Part shown: positions 28,001 to 38,777 of the stretch, piece by piece
Numbering within the stretch: position 1 is the stretch's first letter
How the letters are laid out: every line of letters begins with the position of its first letter
DNA from: Venturia oleaginea
Taxonomy: Eukaryota > Ascomycota > Dothideomycetes > Venturiales > Venturiaceae
NCBI GenBank assembly: GCA_013176395.1
Contig: JABMLP010000014.1
Span: 1,302,001-1,366,000, forward strand
Length of the DNA: 64,000 nt
Direction: 5' to 3'
Translations under genes and position numbers: made by a program
Notes under the pieces: model-generated
Database searches by the model: none
What the model was told of the DNA's origin: nothing
Seen by the model: only the letters and a program-made list of their open reading frames with translations

Positions 28001-28806
28001 AGTTCTGTACATTTAGTCAGAACGACTGGGTCGAGCTCCTGCCTATTGCTCAAATATGCCTCGATAATAGACCAAACCAAGCTACGGGCCTATCGCCTTT
28101 CTTCTTAACCCACGGTTATAACATTGAGCATATAGGAACTGTTGAAGCTCCCCAGGAAACCCCTAAGAATCCAAAAGAAAAAGCACAAGATCTTGTAGCA
28201 AAATTGAAGGACGCACAAGAATGGGCAGAAACGTCAATGGTATCAGCTCAGCAACAGCAAGAATACTACTCTAATAGAGATCGTGCTCCGGCTGACTCTT
28301 TTAAAGTGGGAGACAAAGTCTGGCTCAACCTAAAGAACGTAAAAACCCTACGTCCTTGTAAGAAACTAGACTGGATTCATGGGAAGTATACAGTTACACG
28401 AGTTATCAACTCAATGTCTTACGAGCTTGATACACCCAGAGGAATCCACAACCGATTTCATACGTCTTTACTTAGGAGAGCTGGCACAGATCCCCTACCT
28501 TCACAAATACAAGATAATACACAGCCGCCTCCTATAGTAACTGAACAAGGAGACGAGGAATACGGTATCGAGGCTATTCTAGCCGCAAGATGGCGCCGGC
28601 GAGGTCGACAACAAACGCGAGAAGTCTTAGTTAAGTGGGTAGGCTACGTTGATCCTACGTGGGAACCCCTTAGCGAACTCCAACAAACTACAGCTCTGGA
28701 CGCTTTTGAAAGTGCCTACGGCAACGTTCTTGAAAACGACGGACCTATACTACGCCCTCAGAGACTACGCTCACATCGATCTACAAGAGAGGGGGGGAGG
28801 GGATAA
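25021..28806 (+). CDS. pol: Gypsy-2 Pol polyprotein (copy A)
   Basis: About 1261 aa from 25021; the frame is open from before the gag stop, so there is no need for the TTG here as a start and a -1 Gag-Pol fusion is more likely. Protease-like LLDNGSSC with Asp59 in a D-N-G motif. RT with YLDD at 411-414. RNase H (VEPDASGWASGAVL, DHKNLEKF). Integrase: HHCC finger (HDSVLSGHPGREA ... CDVCG), catalytic Asp885, Asp946 and Glu982 (DD35E). GPY/F-type VGDKVWLNLKNVKT. Chromodomain at about 1179-1236 (YGIEAILAARW ... WVGYVDPTWEPL), which directs integration to marked chromatin in related chromoviruses. No stops or frameshifts. Confidence 0.93.
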   Translation: MSKESIERVNSILNSNKDTDSHRSRIEKEWEQFRPKMLSRLFYTNTIVNDIYSLKTLLDNGSSCYASINEEKASQMDLEVLPISPRTIGGVLKEEGQTQVTKIAKLNLDLGGLICNAFAYIVPGQFEDLLLGRPFLKDTKAVINESKGTLTFANGISIRDAKFEDKLDIQQVAPVRFHRLVTSTLEKIKDASRVFAVTLRDIDIALKPKVPLTTEQILELLPKRFHKYAAVFDPKRAERLPPHRPGIDHEIPIEEGKPLPWGPLYGMGREQLLVLRRTLTELLDKGFIRESKSVAASPVLFVKKPGGGLRFCVDYRALNAITRKDRYPLPLVKETLLTLARAKYLSKLDVNAAFHKIRIATGDEFKTAFRTRYGLFEWLVTPFGLTGAPASFQRYINYILRRYLDEFCSAYLDDIVIYSSKNLKDHEEKTEKILQSCLNAGLYLDIRKCEFNTKRVKYLGFVIDTETGLHMDPEKIKAIKEWERPTTLRGVRGFLGFTNFYRDFVKDNSTIREPLVRLTKKNTPFLWGKEQEESFQKLKAEFCKEPVLSALDEDKPTRVEPDASGWASGAVLSQKDELGNWKPCAFFSTKHLPAECNYDIHDKELMAIVKALVHWTSELLSLSKPFIILTDHKNLEKFMVKRELNERQMRWAQILAKFNFKLGYRPGSESVVPDALTRRDQDLPKDIQDPRIVERTRTLLPPKLWINVLEDKTPAREEAAQENAQEVDKEPIPFIQNPFLSGDLRDRWETALEGDLDYRRIFQSVLKQDRQFPSKLKVPTSIGDCKVENNQLYYRDRIWLPSYEPLLTGVIQEIHDSVLSGHPGREATIAILSRQFYWPGFAQDIRQFIRNCDVCGRTSVWRDKKKGLLKPLPVPSRIWQDISVDFIVELPESQRCTRLCVITDRLGKGTILFPVPKEQFGAEGFAKLFMQNYVRLHWLPRSLVSDRDTQFVNAFWKEVCHLLKIERRLSTAYHPETDGSTERRNQEVEAYLRKFCTFSQNDWVELLPIAQICLDNRPNQATGLSPFFLTHGYNIEHIGTVEAPQETPKNPKEKAQDLVAKLKDAQEWAETSMVSAQQQQEYYSNRDRAPADSFKVGDKVWLNLKNVKTLRPCKKLDWIHGKYTVTRVINSMSYELDTPRGIHNRFHTSLLRRAGTDPLPSQIQDNTQPPPIVTEQGDEEYGIEAILAARWRRRGRQQTREVLVKWVGYVDPTWEPLSELQQTTALDAFESAYGNVLENDGPILRPQRLRSHRSTREGGRG

Positions 28807-29138
28807 TGTTAAGGGATGGAATCCTTCTCTCTAGCTTATCCATGACTGGATTTCCAATTGTTCTCTTGTTATTCTGCAAGCTGTCATGTTCTATTTTGCA
28901 AGCTGTCATGTTCTATTTTGCAAGCTGTCATGTTCTATTTCGCAAGCTGCCATGTTCTATTTTGCAAGCTGTCACGTTTCCATTTAAAGATACTTTCTAG
29001 AAGGATCTATTGTAAGAGGAGGATTATATATACTAGCTATCCTTCCTGTACTTACACTTTCTTCTCTGTACTTAGATACTTGAAATATAAGCTGTCTTCC
29101 CTCACTTGCGAAACACCTTTGAGGGTTGAACTCTTACA
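28807..29138 (+). repeat. Gypsy-2 copy A 3' LTR
   Basis: Same 332 bp as the 5' LTR; followed by target duplication CAGGA. Confidence 0.92.
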
Positions 29139-32100
29139 CAGGAGCTCAACCCAGTCGTCCTGACTAAATGTACAGAACTTACGTAGATAGGCTTCAACTT
29201 CTTGATTTCTTCTTTCCGTAGATCCATCAGTCTCAGGGTGATACGCTGTAGAGAGTCTTCTCTCTATCTTAAGAAGGTGACAAACTTCTTTCCAGAAAGC
29301 ATTAACAAATTGCGTGTCCCTATCTGAGACTAGAGATCTAGGAAGCCAGTGTAATCTTACGTAGTTCTGCATAAATAGTTTTGCAAATCCTTCAGCTCCA
29401 AACTGTTCTTTAGGCACTGGGAACAGGATAGTTCCTTTACCCAAGCGGTCAGTAATAACGCAGAGTCTTGTGCATCTTTGGCTCTCTGGTAATTCGACTA
29501 TGAAGTCTACTGAAATATCTTGCCAGATACGGCTAGGGACAGGAAGAGGTTTAAGTAAACCTTTCTTTTTGTCTCGCCAGACTGAAGTTCTTCCGCAGAC
29601 GTCACAATTGCGTATAAACTGACGTATATCTTGAGCAAATCCCGGCCAGTAGAACTGTCTGGAGAGAATAGCAATAGTAGCTTCTCGTCCAGGATGCCCT
29701 GATAGGACTGAATCGTGTATTTCTTGAATTACTCCTGTTAAGAGAGGCTCGTAGGAGGGCAACCAGATTCGGTCTCTATAGTAGAGCTGGTTATTTTCGA
29801 CTTTACAATCTCCTATAGAAGTAGGAACCTTTAGCTTAGATGGGAACTGCCTATCTTGCTTTAGAACGCTTTGGAAAATACGTCTGTAGTCTAGATCTCC
29901 TTCGAGTGCAGTTTCCCATCTATCCCTTAGATCACCTGAGAGAAAGGGATTTTGTATAAAGGGGATAGGTTCTTTGTCTACTTCTTGAGCATTTTCTTGG
30001 GCAGCTTCTTCTCTTGCAGGAGTCTTATCCTCTAGAACGTTAATCCAAAGCTTTGGAGGTAATAACGTTCTAGTTCTTTCAACGATTCTTGGGTCTTGAA
30101 TATCCTTTGGGAGATCTTGATCCCTTCGAGTTAAGGCGTCTGGAACTACAGATTCAGAGCCTGGGCGATAGCCTAGTTTGAAGTTAAACTTAGCTAGTAT
30201 CTGCGCCCATCTCATTTGCCTTTCATTTAGTTCCCTTTTTACCATAAACTTCTCAAGGTTCTTGTGATCTGTGAGGATAATGAATGGCTTACTTAGGCTT
30301 AGTAGCTCGCTAGTCCAATGGACTAGAGCTTTGACTATAGCCATAAGTTCTTTGTCGTGGATATCATAATTGCATTCGGCTGGCAAGTGCTTAGTAGAGA
30401 AGAAAGCACATGGTTTCCAGTTACCTAGCTCATCTTTTTGACTAAGTACTGCTCCGGAAGCCCAGCCTGAAGCATCAGGTTCTACTCGCGTAGGCTTATC
30501 TTCATCAAGTGCAGACAGGACAGGTTCTTTGCAAAACTCTGCCTTAAGTTTTTGAAAAGATTCTTCTTGCTCCTTTCCCCATAAAAATGGAGTATTCTTC
30601 TTTGTAAGGCGAACCAGAGGCTCCCTTATTGTTGAGTTATCTTTTACAAAGTCACGGTAGAAGTTTGTAAAGCCTAGGAAGCCACGTACTCCTCGTAGAG
30701 TAGTAGGACGTTCCCATTCTTTAATTGCTTTGATCTTCTCCGGATCCATGTGTAGGCCCGTTTCAGTATCTATAACGAAGCCTAGATACTTGACTCGTTT
30801 GGTATTAAACTCGCACTTCCGAATATCAAGGTATAACCCAGCGTTAAGGCAGCTTTGAAGTATCTTTTCAGTCTTTTCTTCATGGTCTTTAAGGTTCTTT
30901 GAAGAGTATATTACTATATCGTCTAGATAAGCTGAGCAGAACTCGTCTAGGTATCGTCGAAGGATATAGTTTATATACCGTTGAAAAGACGCAGGTGCAC
31001 CGGTTAAGCCAAAGGGAGTAACTAGCCATTCAAATAGACCATATCTAGTTCGAAAGGCAGTTTTGAACTCATCTCCCGTTGCGATTCGAATCTTGTGGAA
31101 GGCAGCATTTACATCAAGCTTACTAAGATACTTAGCACGAGCTAAGGTTAGTAAAGTCTCTTTTACTAACGGTAGCGGGTACCTATCCTTTCGAGTAATT
31201 GCGTTTAAGGCTCGGTAGTCTACGCAAAAGCGTAAGCCCCCTCCTGGTTTCTTCACAAAGAGAACTGGAGACGCAGCAACTGATTTACTCTCTCGGATAA
31301 AGCCTTTATCTAGTAGCTCTGTAAGAGTCCTTCGCAAAACAAGGAGTTGTTCTCGACCCATACCATATAGAGGTCCCCAAGGAAGTGGTTTTCCTTCTTC
31401 TATAGGTATTTCGTGATCAATCCCAGGGCGATGCGGTGGTAGTCTCTCGGCCCTTTTAGGATCAAAGACAGCAGCGTACTTATGAAACCTCTTAGGTAGC
31501 AATTCCAGTATTTGCTCTGTTGTCAAAGGGACTTTCGGCTTCAAGGCAATATCAATATCTCGAAGAGTAACAGCAAATACTCTAGACGCGTCTTTGATTT
31601 TCTCAAGTGTAGAAGTGACAAGGCGGTGGAATCTTACGGGCGCTACTTGTTGTATATCAAGTTTGTCTTCAAATTTAGCATCGCGAATGCTAATCCCGTT
31701 TGCAAAGGTAAGAGTACCTTTAGATTCATTGATAACGGCTTTGGTGTCCTTGAGAAAAGGCCTGCCTAGTAGAAGATCCTCAAATTGTCCCGGGACTATA
31801 TAAGCAAAAGCGTTGCATATAAGTCCCCCTAAATCTAGGTTCAACTTCGCAATTTTTGTCACTTGGGTCTGTCCTTCTTCCTTAAGAACTCCACCTATAG
31901 TACGCGGACTAATAGGGAGTACTTCAAGGTCCATCTGCGAAGCTTTCTCCTCGTTTATTGATGCGTAGCAGCTAGATCCATTATCAAGGAGAGTTTTAAG
32001 AGAGTATATATCGTTCACTATAGTATTTGTGTAGAAAAGGCGGGAGAGCATCTTGGGTCTGAACTGCTCCCATTCTTTTTCTATCCGAGAACGGTGTGAA

Positions 32101-32159
32101 TCAGTGTCTTTGTTCGAATTCAAAATACTATTTACTCTCTCAATTGACTCCTTTGACAA
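29139..32159 (-). pseudogene. pol: Gypsy-2 copy B pol, N-terminal and central part
   Basis: Protease, RT, RNase H and integrase core, near-identical to copy A (SQDD in place of SQND near the break). Interrupted by copy A in the integrase C-terminal region at WVELL; the remainder is at 22280-23044. Confidence 0.92.
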
Positions 32160-32206
32160 TTTTGCTCTATCTACTCTACGCCTCCATCCACGACTTTGGA
32201 TAGAGG

Positions 32207-33229
32207 CTACTCTTTTTCCGAGTAGTCCTCTTCTTCAACTTCTTCATTCTCCTCAGTGGTTCCTTTGGCCCTTTTTGAACCAAGTTGCGTGACTCTTTCT
32301 ACCTCTGTATCCAACCAGCAGTCTTTCATTCTATGGCCGGCCTTCCCACAGCGTAAGCAGAGGTTATTTGCCTTCCTATATTCATAGGCTTTAGACGAAA
32401 TTTTTAACTTGTTTACGCGTGTAGGCTCCCAGTCCATAGCGTTCAGATCTTTAAAAGACTTCTCTTTATCTCTGAATCGTAACTTATCTTCTGAGGAAGA
32501 GAGCATCTTTGCTGTAGTGATTTGCATACTTGTATTCAAAAGATCGGACACAAACTGCTGGTAGGAGGTACTCTGAGATTGGCCTATTCTCTGGTTTCGC
32601 AGCTCTTGATTTATTGCTTTGTGTAGAAATGCAATTTTAACAGCGTCAGGCCAAGTCATTCCTCCAGCATTAGCAAGAGTGGTTTCAAAACGGGGAAGAA
32701 AAGAGAAGAAGGGTTCTTTCTCTTTTTGTTTGATTGTGGACAGGCTTACAGTAGCTCTTTGTTGTTGTACTGGATCGCCATAGAAGTTGTCCATATACTG
32801 TAACAATTTCTGTCCCGTTTTATCTTCCTCTGGAGCTGTCTTTACGTAGGCCAGAGTAGCCTGAGCTGCGGAGCCTCGTAGAGAGGAGAAGATGTAGGCA
32901 AATTGGTTCCTACTATCCCCTATAGATTCTGCGTCTATCTCCAACTTCATCCTTGCTTGTTGAAACCACTGAGCCCATTCAGAACGCTTGCCATCAAATT
33001 CTTGGAGCTTAGGAAGTACAGCTTTCTTCCTATGTATTCTGTCTTTTTGTGAATTCTTAGTCTCTTGTCCTTCTACTACGTTCTCAGAGCGAGTAGTGTT
33101 AGGCAAGATTGTAAGAATACGCGTAATAGCATCGTTCTGAATGGCTAGTTGATGTTGTAATGCTGCCATAGCTTCTTGTAGGGCTTGGGGTTCTTGAGGA
33201 ACTCTTTGTTCCTGATCTTCTCCTTCCAT
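32207..33229 (-). CDS. gag: Gypsy-2 Gag polyprotein (copy B)
   Basis: 340 aa, same sequence as the Gag of copies A and D, with zinc knuckle CLRCGKAGHRMKDC. The recoding hairpin lies at 32180-32207. Since its pol is split, this copy could at most supply Gag. Confidence 0.92.
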   Translation of the reverse strand: MEGEDQEQRVPQEPQALQEAMAALQHQLAIQNDAITRILTILPNTTRSENVVEGQETKNSQKDRIHRKKAVLPKLQEFDGKRSEWAQWFQQARMKLEIDAESIGDSRNQFAYIFSSLRGSAAQATLAYVKTAPEEDKTGQKLLQYMDNFYGDPVQQQRATVSLSTIKQKEKEPFFSFLPRFETTLANAGGMTWPDAVKIAFLHKAINQELRNQRIGQSQSTSYQQFVSDLLNTSMQITTAKMLSSSEDKLRFRDKEKSFKDLNAMDWEPTRVNKLKISSKAYEYRKANNLCLRCGKAGHRMKDCWLDTEVERVTQLGSKRAKGTTEENEEVEEEDYSEKE

Positions 33230-33892
33230 ATTTTCACCTATGAGAGATAATAGAGAGCACTACTATACACACTCCTAGGCTCTACTCTAGAGATTTGCTA
33301 GGCAGTATAGAGTCAATGCCTATTAGTATAGGAAGGTGACTATAGAATCCCAGAAGGATTTTTTACACTATAGTCCGCTCTGCAATCCTTATTACTAAGG
33401 ACAGAGCTCCCAGGGACTGTGAAGGCCAAGTGTATTAAATCTCTCTCCCTAGCTCTTTCTTTCCTCAGCTTATTACAGCTTCAACTCCTAAGACTACGCT
33501 GTCTTAGGATGACCTGCCCTTGCTTCTTGGAGATTCTAGCACGTTCTAGAAAATCTCAGTTTGAATTCTCTTGAATTCCCTTTTTGGATTGGCCCTTTCG
33601 GTTGGCCCTTGCTTCTTGGAGATTCTAGCACCTTCTAGAAAATCTCAGCTTGAATTCTCTTGAATTCCCTTTTTGTTTGGCCCTTGAGGTTGGCCCTTGA
33701 AGTTGGCCTTTGAGGTTGGCCCTTGCTTCTTGAGTTAGGACAAGTGTCCTCTTCTTGAAATTCCTTTCTGTTTGGCCCTTGAGGTTGGCCCTCGCTTCTT
33801 GGATTAGGACAAGTGTCCTCTTCTTGAAATTCCTTTTGGAGCTTGCTCTCTGTGAGCCTTTCTTCCTTTGTAAGATTGAGGTACTTAGATAA

Positions 33893-34224
33893 TGTAAGAG
33901 TTCAACCCTCAAAGGTGTTTCGCAAGTGAGGGAAGACAGCTTATATTTCAAGTATCTAAGTACAGAGAAGAAAGTGTAAGTACAGGAAGGATAGCTCGTA
34001 TATATAATCCTCCTCTTACAATAGATCCTTCTAGAAAGTATCTTTAAATGGAAACGTGACAGCTTGCAAAATAGAACATGGCAGCTTGCGAAATAGAACA
34101 TGACAGCTTGCAAAATAGAACATGACAGCTTGCAAAATAGAACATGACAGCTTGCAGAATAACAAGAGAACAATTGGAAATCCAGTCATGGATAAGCTAG
34201 AGAGAAGGATTCCATCCCTTAACA
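33893..34224 (-). repeat. Gypsy-2 copy B 5' LTR (332 bp)
   Basis: Carries the first U5 variant (TTGAAATATAAGCTGTC), unlike the 3' LTR of the same copy. The leader between it and gag (33230-33892) has the longer repeat form. Confidence 0.88.
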
Positions 34225-34547
34225 GGTGGAATGCGCTCGAATACGCGCCAAACTTGACTCCTCAACAGGTTTGACCTAGGAGTACTCAAATCGCGGGTGT
34301 CCACTTTAGGACCTTGACTCTTCAGGCACTTCCTGAGAGTACTGAATTCGAGGGTGTCCCTTTTGGACCTTGACTCCTCAACAGACTTGACCTGGGAGTA
34401 CTGAAATCGAGGGTGTCCCTTTGGGACCTTGACTCCTCAACAGGCTTGACCTGGGAGTACTGAAATGGCTTGGGTGTCCTCTTTAGGACCTTGACTCTAC
34501 AGGCGCTTCCTGAGAGTACTGAAAGTAGTTTGAAGGTAGTTAGATAA
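34225..34547 (-). repeat. internal repeats belonging to LTR element F
   Basis: About five units of a 58-60 bp repeat (minus strand: GGTCCTAAAGAGGACACCC ... CAGTACTC). They are the same repeats as in the leader of E but inverted and more diverged. They follow the F LTR in the position of a leader, with TATCTAACTAC as a primer site with one mismatch. Confidence 0.65.
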
Positions 34548-34568
34548 TGTAAGAGTTCAACCCTCAAA
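34548..34568 (-). repeat. LTR F, first 21 bp
   Basis: TGTAAGAGTTCAACCCTCAAA, start of an inverted Gypsy-2-type LTR cut by element E; it resumes at 46370. Confidence 0.8.
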
Positions 34569-34848
34569 TGTCAAAGGATAGATCCTTTCTCAACTTATCC
34601 TGGATGGATTCTTAGCACTACCTGGTAGTTCTCACGTGCGCCTAGCAGGGATTATTCAGGGACCGTTTCACATGCGCTTCTACTCCTTTCTATTCTCTTC
34701 TCAGGACAGCATGTCCTTTTCCTACTTGGAAGATTATATATACAAGTTGTTCTTCCTGTACCTACACTTTCTTCTTTGTACTTAGATACTTGAAATATAA
34801 GCTGTCTTCCCTCACTTGCGAAACACCTTTGAGGGTTGAACTCTTACA
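34569..34848 (+). repeat. Element E 5' LTR
   Basis: TGTCAAAGG...CTCTTACA. TATA-like ATTATATATA lies near 34727. GTACTTAGATA (34778-34788) is complementary to the primer site TATCTAAGTAC at 34850-34860. U3 differs from Gypsy-2 and lacks the 22-bp repeats. Confidence 0.85.
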
Positions 34849-34926
34849 TTATCTAAGTACCGCACCAATACCTCTTGCTGACAGTAAGAGAGAGTCTCTG
34901 CAGCAATCGTCAGAGCAAAGAGAAAG

Positions 34927-35066
34927 CCTTCCATTGAGCGAGGTACCGAGAAAGCCCTCCATCGAGTGAGGTACCGAGAAAGCCCTCCATCGAGTGAGGT
35001 ACCGAGAAAGCCCTCCATCGAGCGAGGCACTGAGAAAGCCCTCCATTGAGCGAGGCATTAAGAAAG
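34927..35066 (+). repeat. 28-bp tandem repeat, five units, in the E leader
   Basis: Units like CCCTCCATCGAGTGAGGTAC plus CGAGAAAG. ORFs across it on the minus strand are only translations of the repeat. Confidence 0.85.
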
Positions 35067-35239
35067 AGTTTGCTAGGTACCTCATAACCTAGGACGGATG
35101 CTACATCTTCTCATTGTGTAGTAATCACGAACGTCGAAGATTGAGAGTCGTTGAAACTTGTCCTTTGCGAAGGGATATCAACAACGTCCAAAGTGACACC
35201 CACAAGTTGAAAGTACTCCCAGGTCAATCCTGTTGGTGA

Positions 35240-35562
35240 GTCAAGGTCCTAAAGAGGACACCCAAGCCATTTCAGTACTCTCAGGAAGAGCCTGTAGAGT
35301 CAAGGTCCTAAAGAGGACACCCAAGCCATTTTTAGTACTCTCAGGACGAGCCTGCAGAGTCAAGGTCCTAAAGAGGACACCCCAGCCATTTCAGTACTCT
35401 CAGGAAGAGCCTGTAGAGTCAAGGTCCTAAAGAGGACACCCAAGCCATTTTCAGTACTCTCAGGACGAGCCTGCAGAGTCAAGGTCCTAAAGAGGACACC
35501 CCAGCCATTTCAGTACTCTCAGGAAGAGCCTGTAGAGTCAAGGTCCTAAAGAGGACACCTAA
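35240..35562 (+). repeat. 59-bp tandem repeat, about 5.5-6 units, in the E leader
   Basis: Units begin GTCAAGGTCCTAAAGAGGAC and end near GAGCCTGTAGA; two alternating subtypes (GGAAGAGCCTGTAGA and GGACGAGCCTGCAGA). Confidence 0.88.
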
Positions 35563-36142
35563 CCCAAGAAGCAAGGGCCAACCTCAAGAGCCAAACAAAA
35601 AGGAATTTCAAGAAGAGATATTACGGGACGGTAGCTGGAAAGACGCAGCATACTCGTAGCCAAAGATTGTTTAGATTCAGTTAAAGAGTGAAGGTATCTA
35701 CAAACAGAGAACCTCAATGAGGTTCTTTCTCTATACTAGGCTCAATCAGGCTTAGGCTCTTAGCCTATACCAACCATGGGCCATGCCCATAACAGAGAAC
35801 ACTTGTCCTAACCCAAGAAGCAAGGGCCAACCTCAAAGACCAACCTCAAGAGCCAACCTCAAGGGCCAAACAAAAAGGAAATTCAAGAGAATTCAAGCTG
35901 AGATTTTCTAGAAGGTGCTAGAATCTCCAAGAAGCAAGGGCCAACTGTAAGGGCCAATCCACAGTAAATTCTCGCAAAATTTACAAAGAGGAAATCAGAG
36001 GTCATCCTAAGACAGCGTAGTCTTAGGAGTTGAAGCTGTAATAAGCTGAGGAAAGAAAGAGTTAGGAAGAGAGATTCAATACCCTTGACCTTCATAGTCC
36101 CTAGGAGCTCCGTCCTTAGTAATAAGGGTTGCAGAGCAGACT

Positions 36143-36711
36143 GTCAAGGATGAAATCAGTCGGAAGGAAACTCAGCCTCAGAGCCTGTACTCGATGATTG
36201 AAACGTCAATCAAGATTGATAACCGCCTATTCGAAAGAAAACTTCAGAGAAAGGGAGTTAGTTCTTATCGAGGACATGGAAGCAACAGTCGTGCGAATAT
36301 AGGTGTTTGAGTTGATTCATACGGACCGCAGCCAATGGAGCTCGACAAGATTCAGAGCGGTCCACGTGGATCCAAGAAAGTTACAGGTCAGAAAGCCCAA
36401 AAAGAACAACACTGGACGTTTCACGAATCAGGGACAACGATTCGGAAACTCACCCATGGGCTCAGAACACCTCAAGGCTTTACAATCCGATGCGTCAGTA
36501 CCGCCAATCCACAACATACTGAGCTGGACGGCTTGTTATGAGGACGACTGCAAAGTATATTCCGAGAAGCAGAGCTGCGGATACTACCCTCGGGATAGAG
36601 GAGGTTACCAAGGTAACGGCAATGTCAAAGGACATCTCGCTATGATGAGTTCGTCATCTAGCTCACCCGGTCTTTATGGCACTCAGTTGGTATTGCCAAA
36701 AGCAGAGTATG
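36143..36711 (+). pseudogene. gag: Element E gag remnant, 5' part (foreign Gypsy family)
   Basis: Capsid-tail-like sequence in shifting frames: VKDEISRKETQPQSLYSMIE with IDNRLFERKL, then PMELDKIQSGPR in another frame, then the frame of 36303 that continues beyond copy D. The MELD motif follows the capsid in many fungal Gypsy Gags. At least two frameshifts, so not functional. Confidence 0.65.
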
Positions 36712-37043
36712 TGTTAAGGGATGGAATCCTTCTCTCTAGCTTATCCATGACTGGATTTCCAATTGTTCTCTTGTTATTCTGCAAGCTGTCATGTTCTATT
36801 TTGCAAGCTGTCATGTTCTATTTTGCAAGCTGTCATGTTCTATTTCGCAAGCTGCCATGTTCTATTTTGCAAGCTGTCACGTTTCCATTTAAAGATACTT
36901 TCTAGAAGGATCTATTGTAAGAGGAGGATTATATATACTAGCTATCCTTCCTGTACTTACACTTTCTTCTCTGTACTTAGATACTTGAAATATAAGCTGT
37001 CTTCCCTCACTTGCGAAACACCTTTGAGGGTTGAACTCTTACA
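36712..37043 (+). repeat. Gypsy-2 copy D 5' LTR
   Basis: Same 332-bp form as copy A, including the 22-bp repeats. Confidence 0.92.
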
Positions 37044-37707
37044 TTATCTAAGTACCTCAGTCTTACAAAGGAAGAAAGGCTCACAGAGAGCAAGCTCCAA
37101 AAAGGAATTTCAAGAAGAGGACACTTGTCCTAATCCAAGAAGCGAGGGCCAACCTCAAGGGCCAAACAGAAAGGAATTTCAAGAAGAGGACACTTGTCCT
37201 AACTCAAGAAGCAAGGGCCAACCTCAAAGGCCAACTTCAAGGGCCAACCTCAAGGGCCAAACAAAAAGGGAATTCAAGAGAATTCAAGCTGAGATTTTCT
37301 AGAAGGTGCTAGAATCTCCAAGAAGCAAGGGCCAACCGAAAGGGCCAATCCAAAAAGGGAATTCAAGAGAATTCAAACTGAGATTTTCTAGAAGGTGCTA
37401 GAATCTCCAAGAAGCAAGGGCAGGTCATCCTAAGACAGCGTAGTCTTAGGAGTTGAAGCTGTAATAAGCTGAGGAAAGAAAGAGCTAGGGAGAGAGATTT
37501 AATACACTTGGCCTTCACAGTCCCTGGGAGCTCTGTCCTTAGTAATAAGGATTGCAGAGCGGACTATAGTGTAAAAAATCCTTCTGGGATTCTATAGTCA
37601 CCTTCCTATACTAATAGGCATTGACTCTATACTGCCTAGCAAATCTCTAGAGTAGAGCCTAGGAGTGTGTATAGTAGTGCTCTCTATTATCTCTCATAGG
37701 TGAAAAT

Positions 37708-38730
37708 ATGGAAGGAGAAGATCAGGAACAAAGAGTTCCTCAAGAACCCCAAGCCCTACAAGAAGCTATGGCAGCATTACAACATCAACTAGCCATTCAG
37801 AACGATGCTATTACGCGTATTCTTACAATCTTGCCTAACACTACTCGCTCTGAGAACGTAGTAGAAGGACAAGAGACTAAGAATTCACAAAAAGACAGAA
37901 TACATAGGAAGAAAGCTGTACTTCCTAAGCTCCAAGAATTTGATGGCAAGCGTTCTGAATGGGCTCAGTGGTTTCAACAAGCAAGGATGAAGTTGGAGAT
38001 AGACGCAGAATCTATAGGGGATAGTAGGAACCAATTTGCCTACATCTTCTCCTCTCTACGAGGCTCCGCAGCTCAGGCTACTCTGGCCTACGTAAAGACA
38101 GCTCCAGAGGAAGATAAAACGGGACAGAAATTGTTACAGTATATGGACAACTTCTATGGCGATCCAGTACAACAACAAAGAGCTACTGTAAGCCTGTCCA
38201 CAATCAAACAAAAAGAGAAAGAACCCTTCTTCTCTTTTCTTCCCCGTTTTGAAACCACTCTTGCTAATGCTGGAGGAATGACTTGGCCTGACGCTGTTAA
38301 AATTGCATTTCTACACAAAGCAATAAATCAAGAGCTGCGAAACCAGAGAATAGGCCAATCTCAGAGTACCTCCTACCAGCAGTTTGTGTCCGATCTTTTG
38401 AATACAAGTATGCAAATCACTACAGCAAAGATGCTCTCTTCCTCAGAAGATAAGTTACGATTCAGAGATAAAGAGAAGTCTTTTAAAGATCTGAACGCTA
38501 TGGACTGGGAGCCTACACGCGTAAACAAGTTAAAAATTTCGTCTAAAGCCTATGAATATAGGAAGGCAAATAACCTCTGCTTACGCTGTGGGAAGGCCGG
38601 CCATAGAATGAAAGACTGCTGGTTGGATACAGAGGTAGAAAGAGTCACGCAACTTGGTTCAAAAAGGGCCAAAGGAACCACTGAGGAGAATGAAGAAGTT
38701 GAAGAAGAGGACTACTCGGAAAAAGAGTAG
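37708..38730 (+). CDS. gag: Gypsy-2 Gag polyprotein (copy D)
   Basis: 340 aa, same sequence as Gag of copies A and B; zinc knuckle CLRCGKAGHRMKDC. Recoding hairpin at 38730-38757. Confidence 0.93.
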   Translation: MEGEDQEQRVPQEPQALQEAMAALQHQLAIQNDAITRILTILPNTTRSENVVEGQETKNSQKDRIHRKKAVLPKLQEFDGKRSEWAQWFQQARMKLEIDAESIGDSRNQFAYIFSSLRGSAAQATLAYVKTAPEEDKTGQKLLQYMDNFYGDPVQQQRATVSLSTIKQKEKEPFFSFLPRFETTLANAGGMTWPDAVKIAFLHKAINQELRNQRIGQSQSTSYQQFVSDLLNTSMQITTAKMLSSSEDKLRFRDKEKSFKDLNAMDWEPTRVNKLKISSKAYEYRKANNLCLRCGKAGHRMKDCWLDTEVERVTQLGSKRAKGTTEENEEVEEEDYSEKE

Positions 38731-38777
38731 CCTCTATCCAAAGTCGTGGATGGAGGCGTAGAGTAGATAGAGCAAAA

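Larger units (their letters stand above)
23050..29138 (+). mobile_element. Gypsy-2 copy A: intact chromovirus inserted in copy B
   Basis: 332-bp LTRs at both ends that look identical by eye, 5-bp target duplication CAGGA, primer site, gag, hairpin, pol and a polypurine tract (GAGAGGGGGGGAGGGGATAA) directly before the 3' LTR. Nothing is missing, so it may be autonomous. Identical LTRs indicate a recent insertion. Its leader is ~95 bp shorter than in copies B and D. Confidence 0.93.
21969..34224 (-). mobile_element. Gypsy-2 copy B (minus strand), split by copy A
   Basis: Contains, from its own 5' end, an LTR (33893-34224), leader, gag, hairpin, pol and a 3' LTR (21969-22279). Copy A interrupts pol at 23050-29138. 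The two LTRs differ in length (332 and 311 bp) and in clustered bases, and the outer flanks (AGAAC and AGGTG) do not match, so one end was changed by recombination or conversion after insertion. Apart from the split, gag and pol are open and almost identical to copies A and D. Confidence 0.88.

Noticed and set aside
29139..34224. copy B as an independent truncated element
   Set aside because: Its left part at 21969-23049 joins exactly through the CAGGA duplication, so it is one element split by copy A.
34812..35085. minus-strand ORFs with repeated RSMEGFLGTSLDGG
   Set aside because: Translation of the 28-bp tandem repeat.
34927..35562. tandem arrays as a CRISPR
   Set aside because: Direct tandem repeats without unique spacers, inside a eukaryotic retrotransposon leader.
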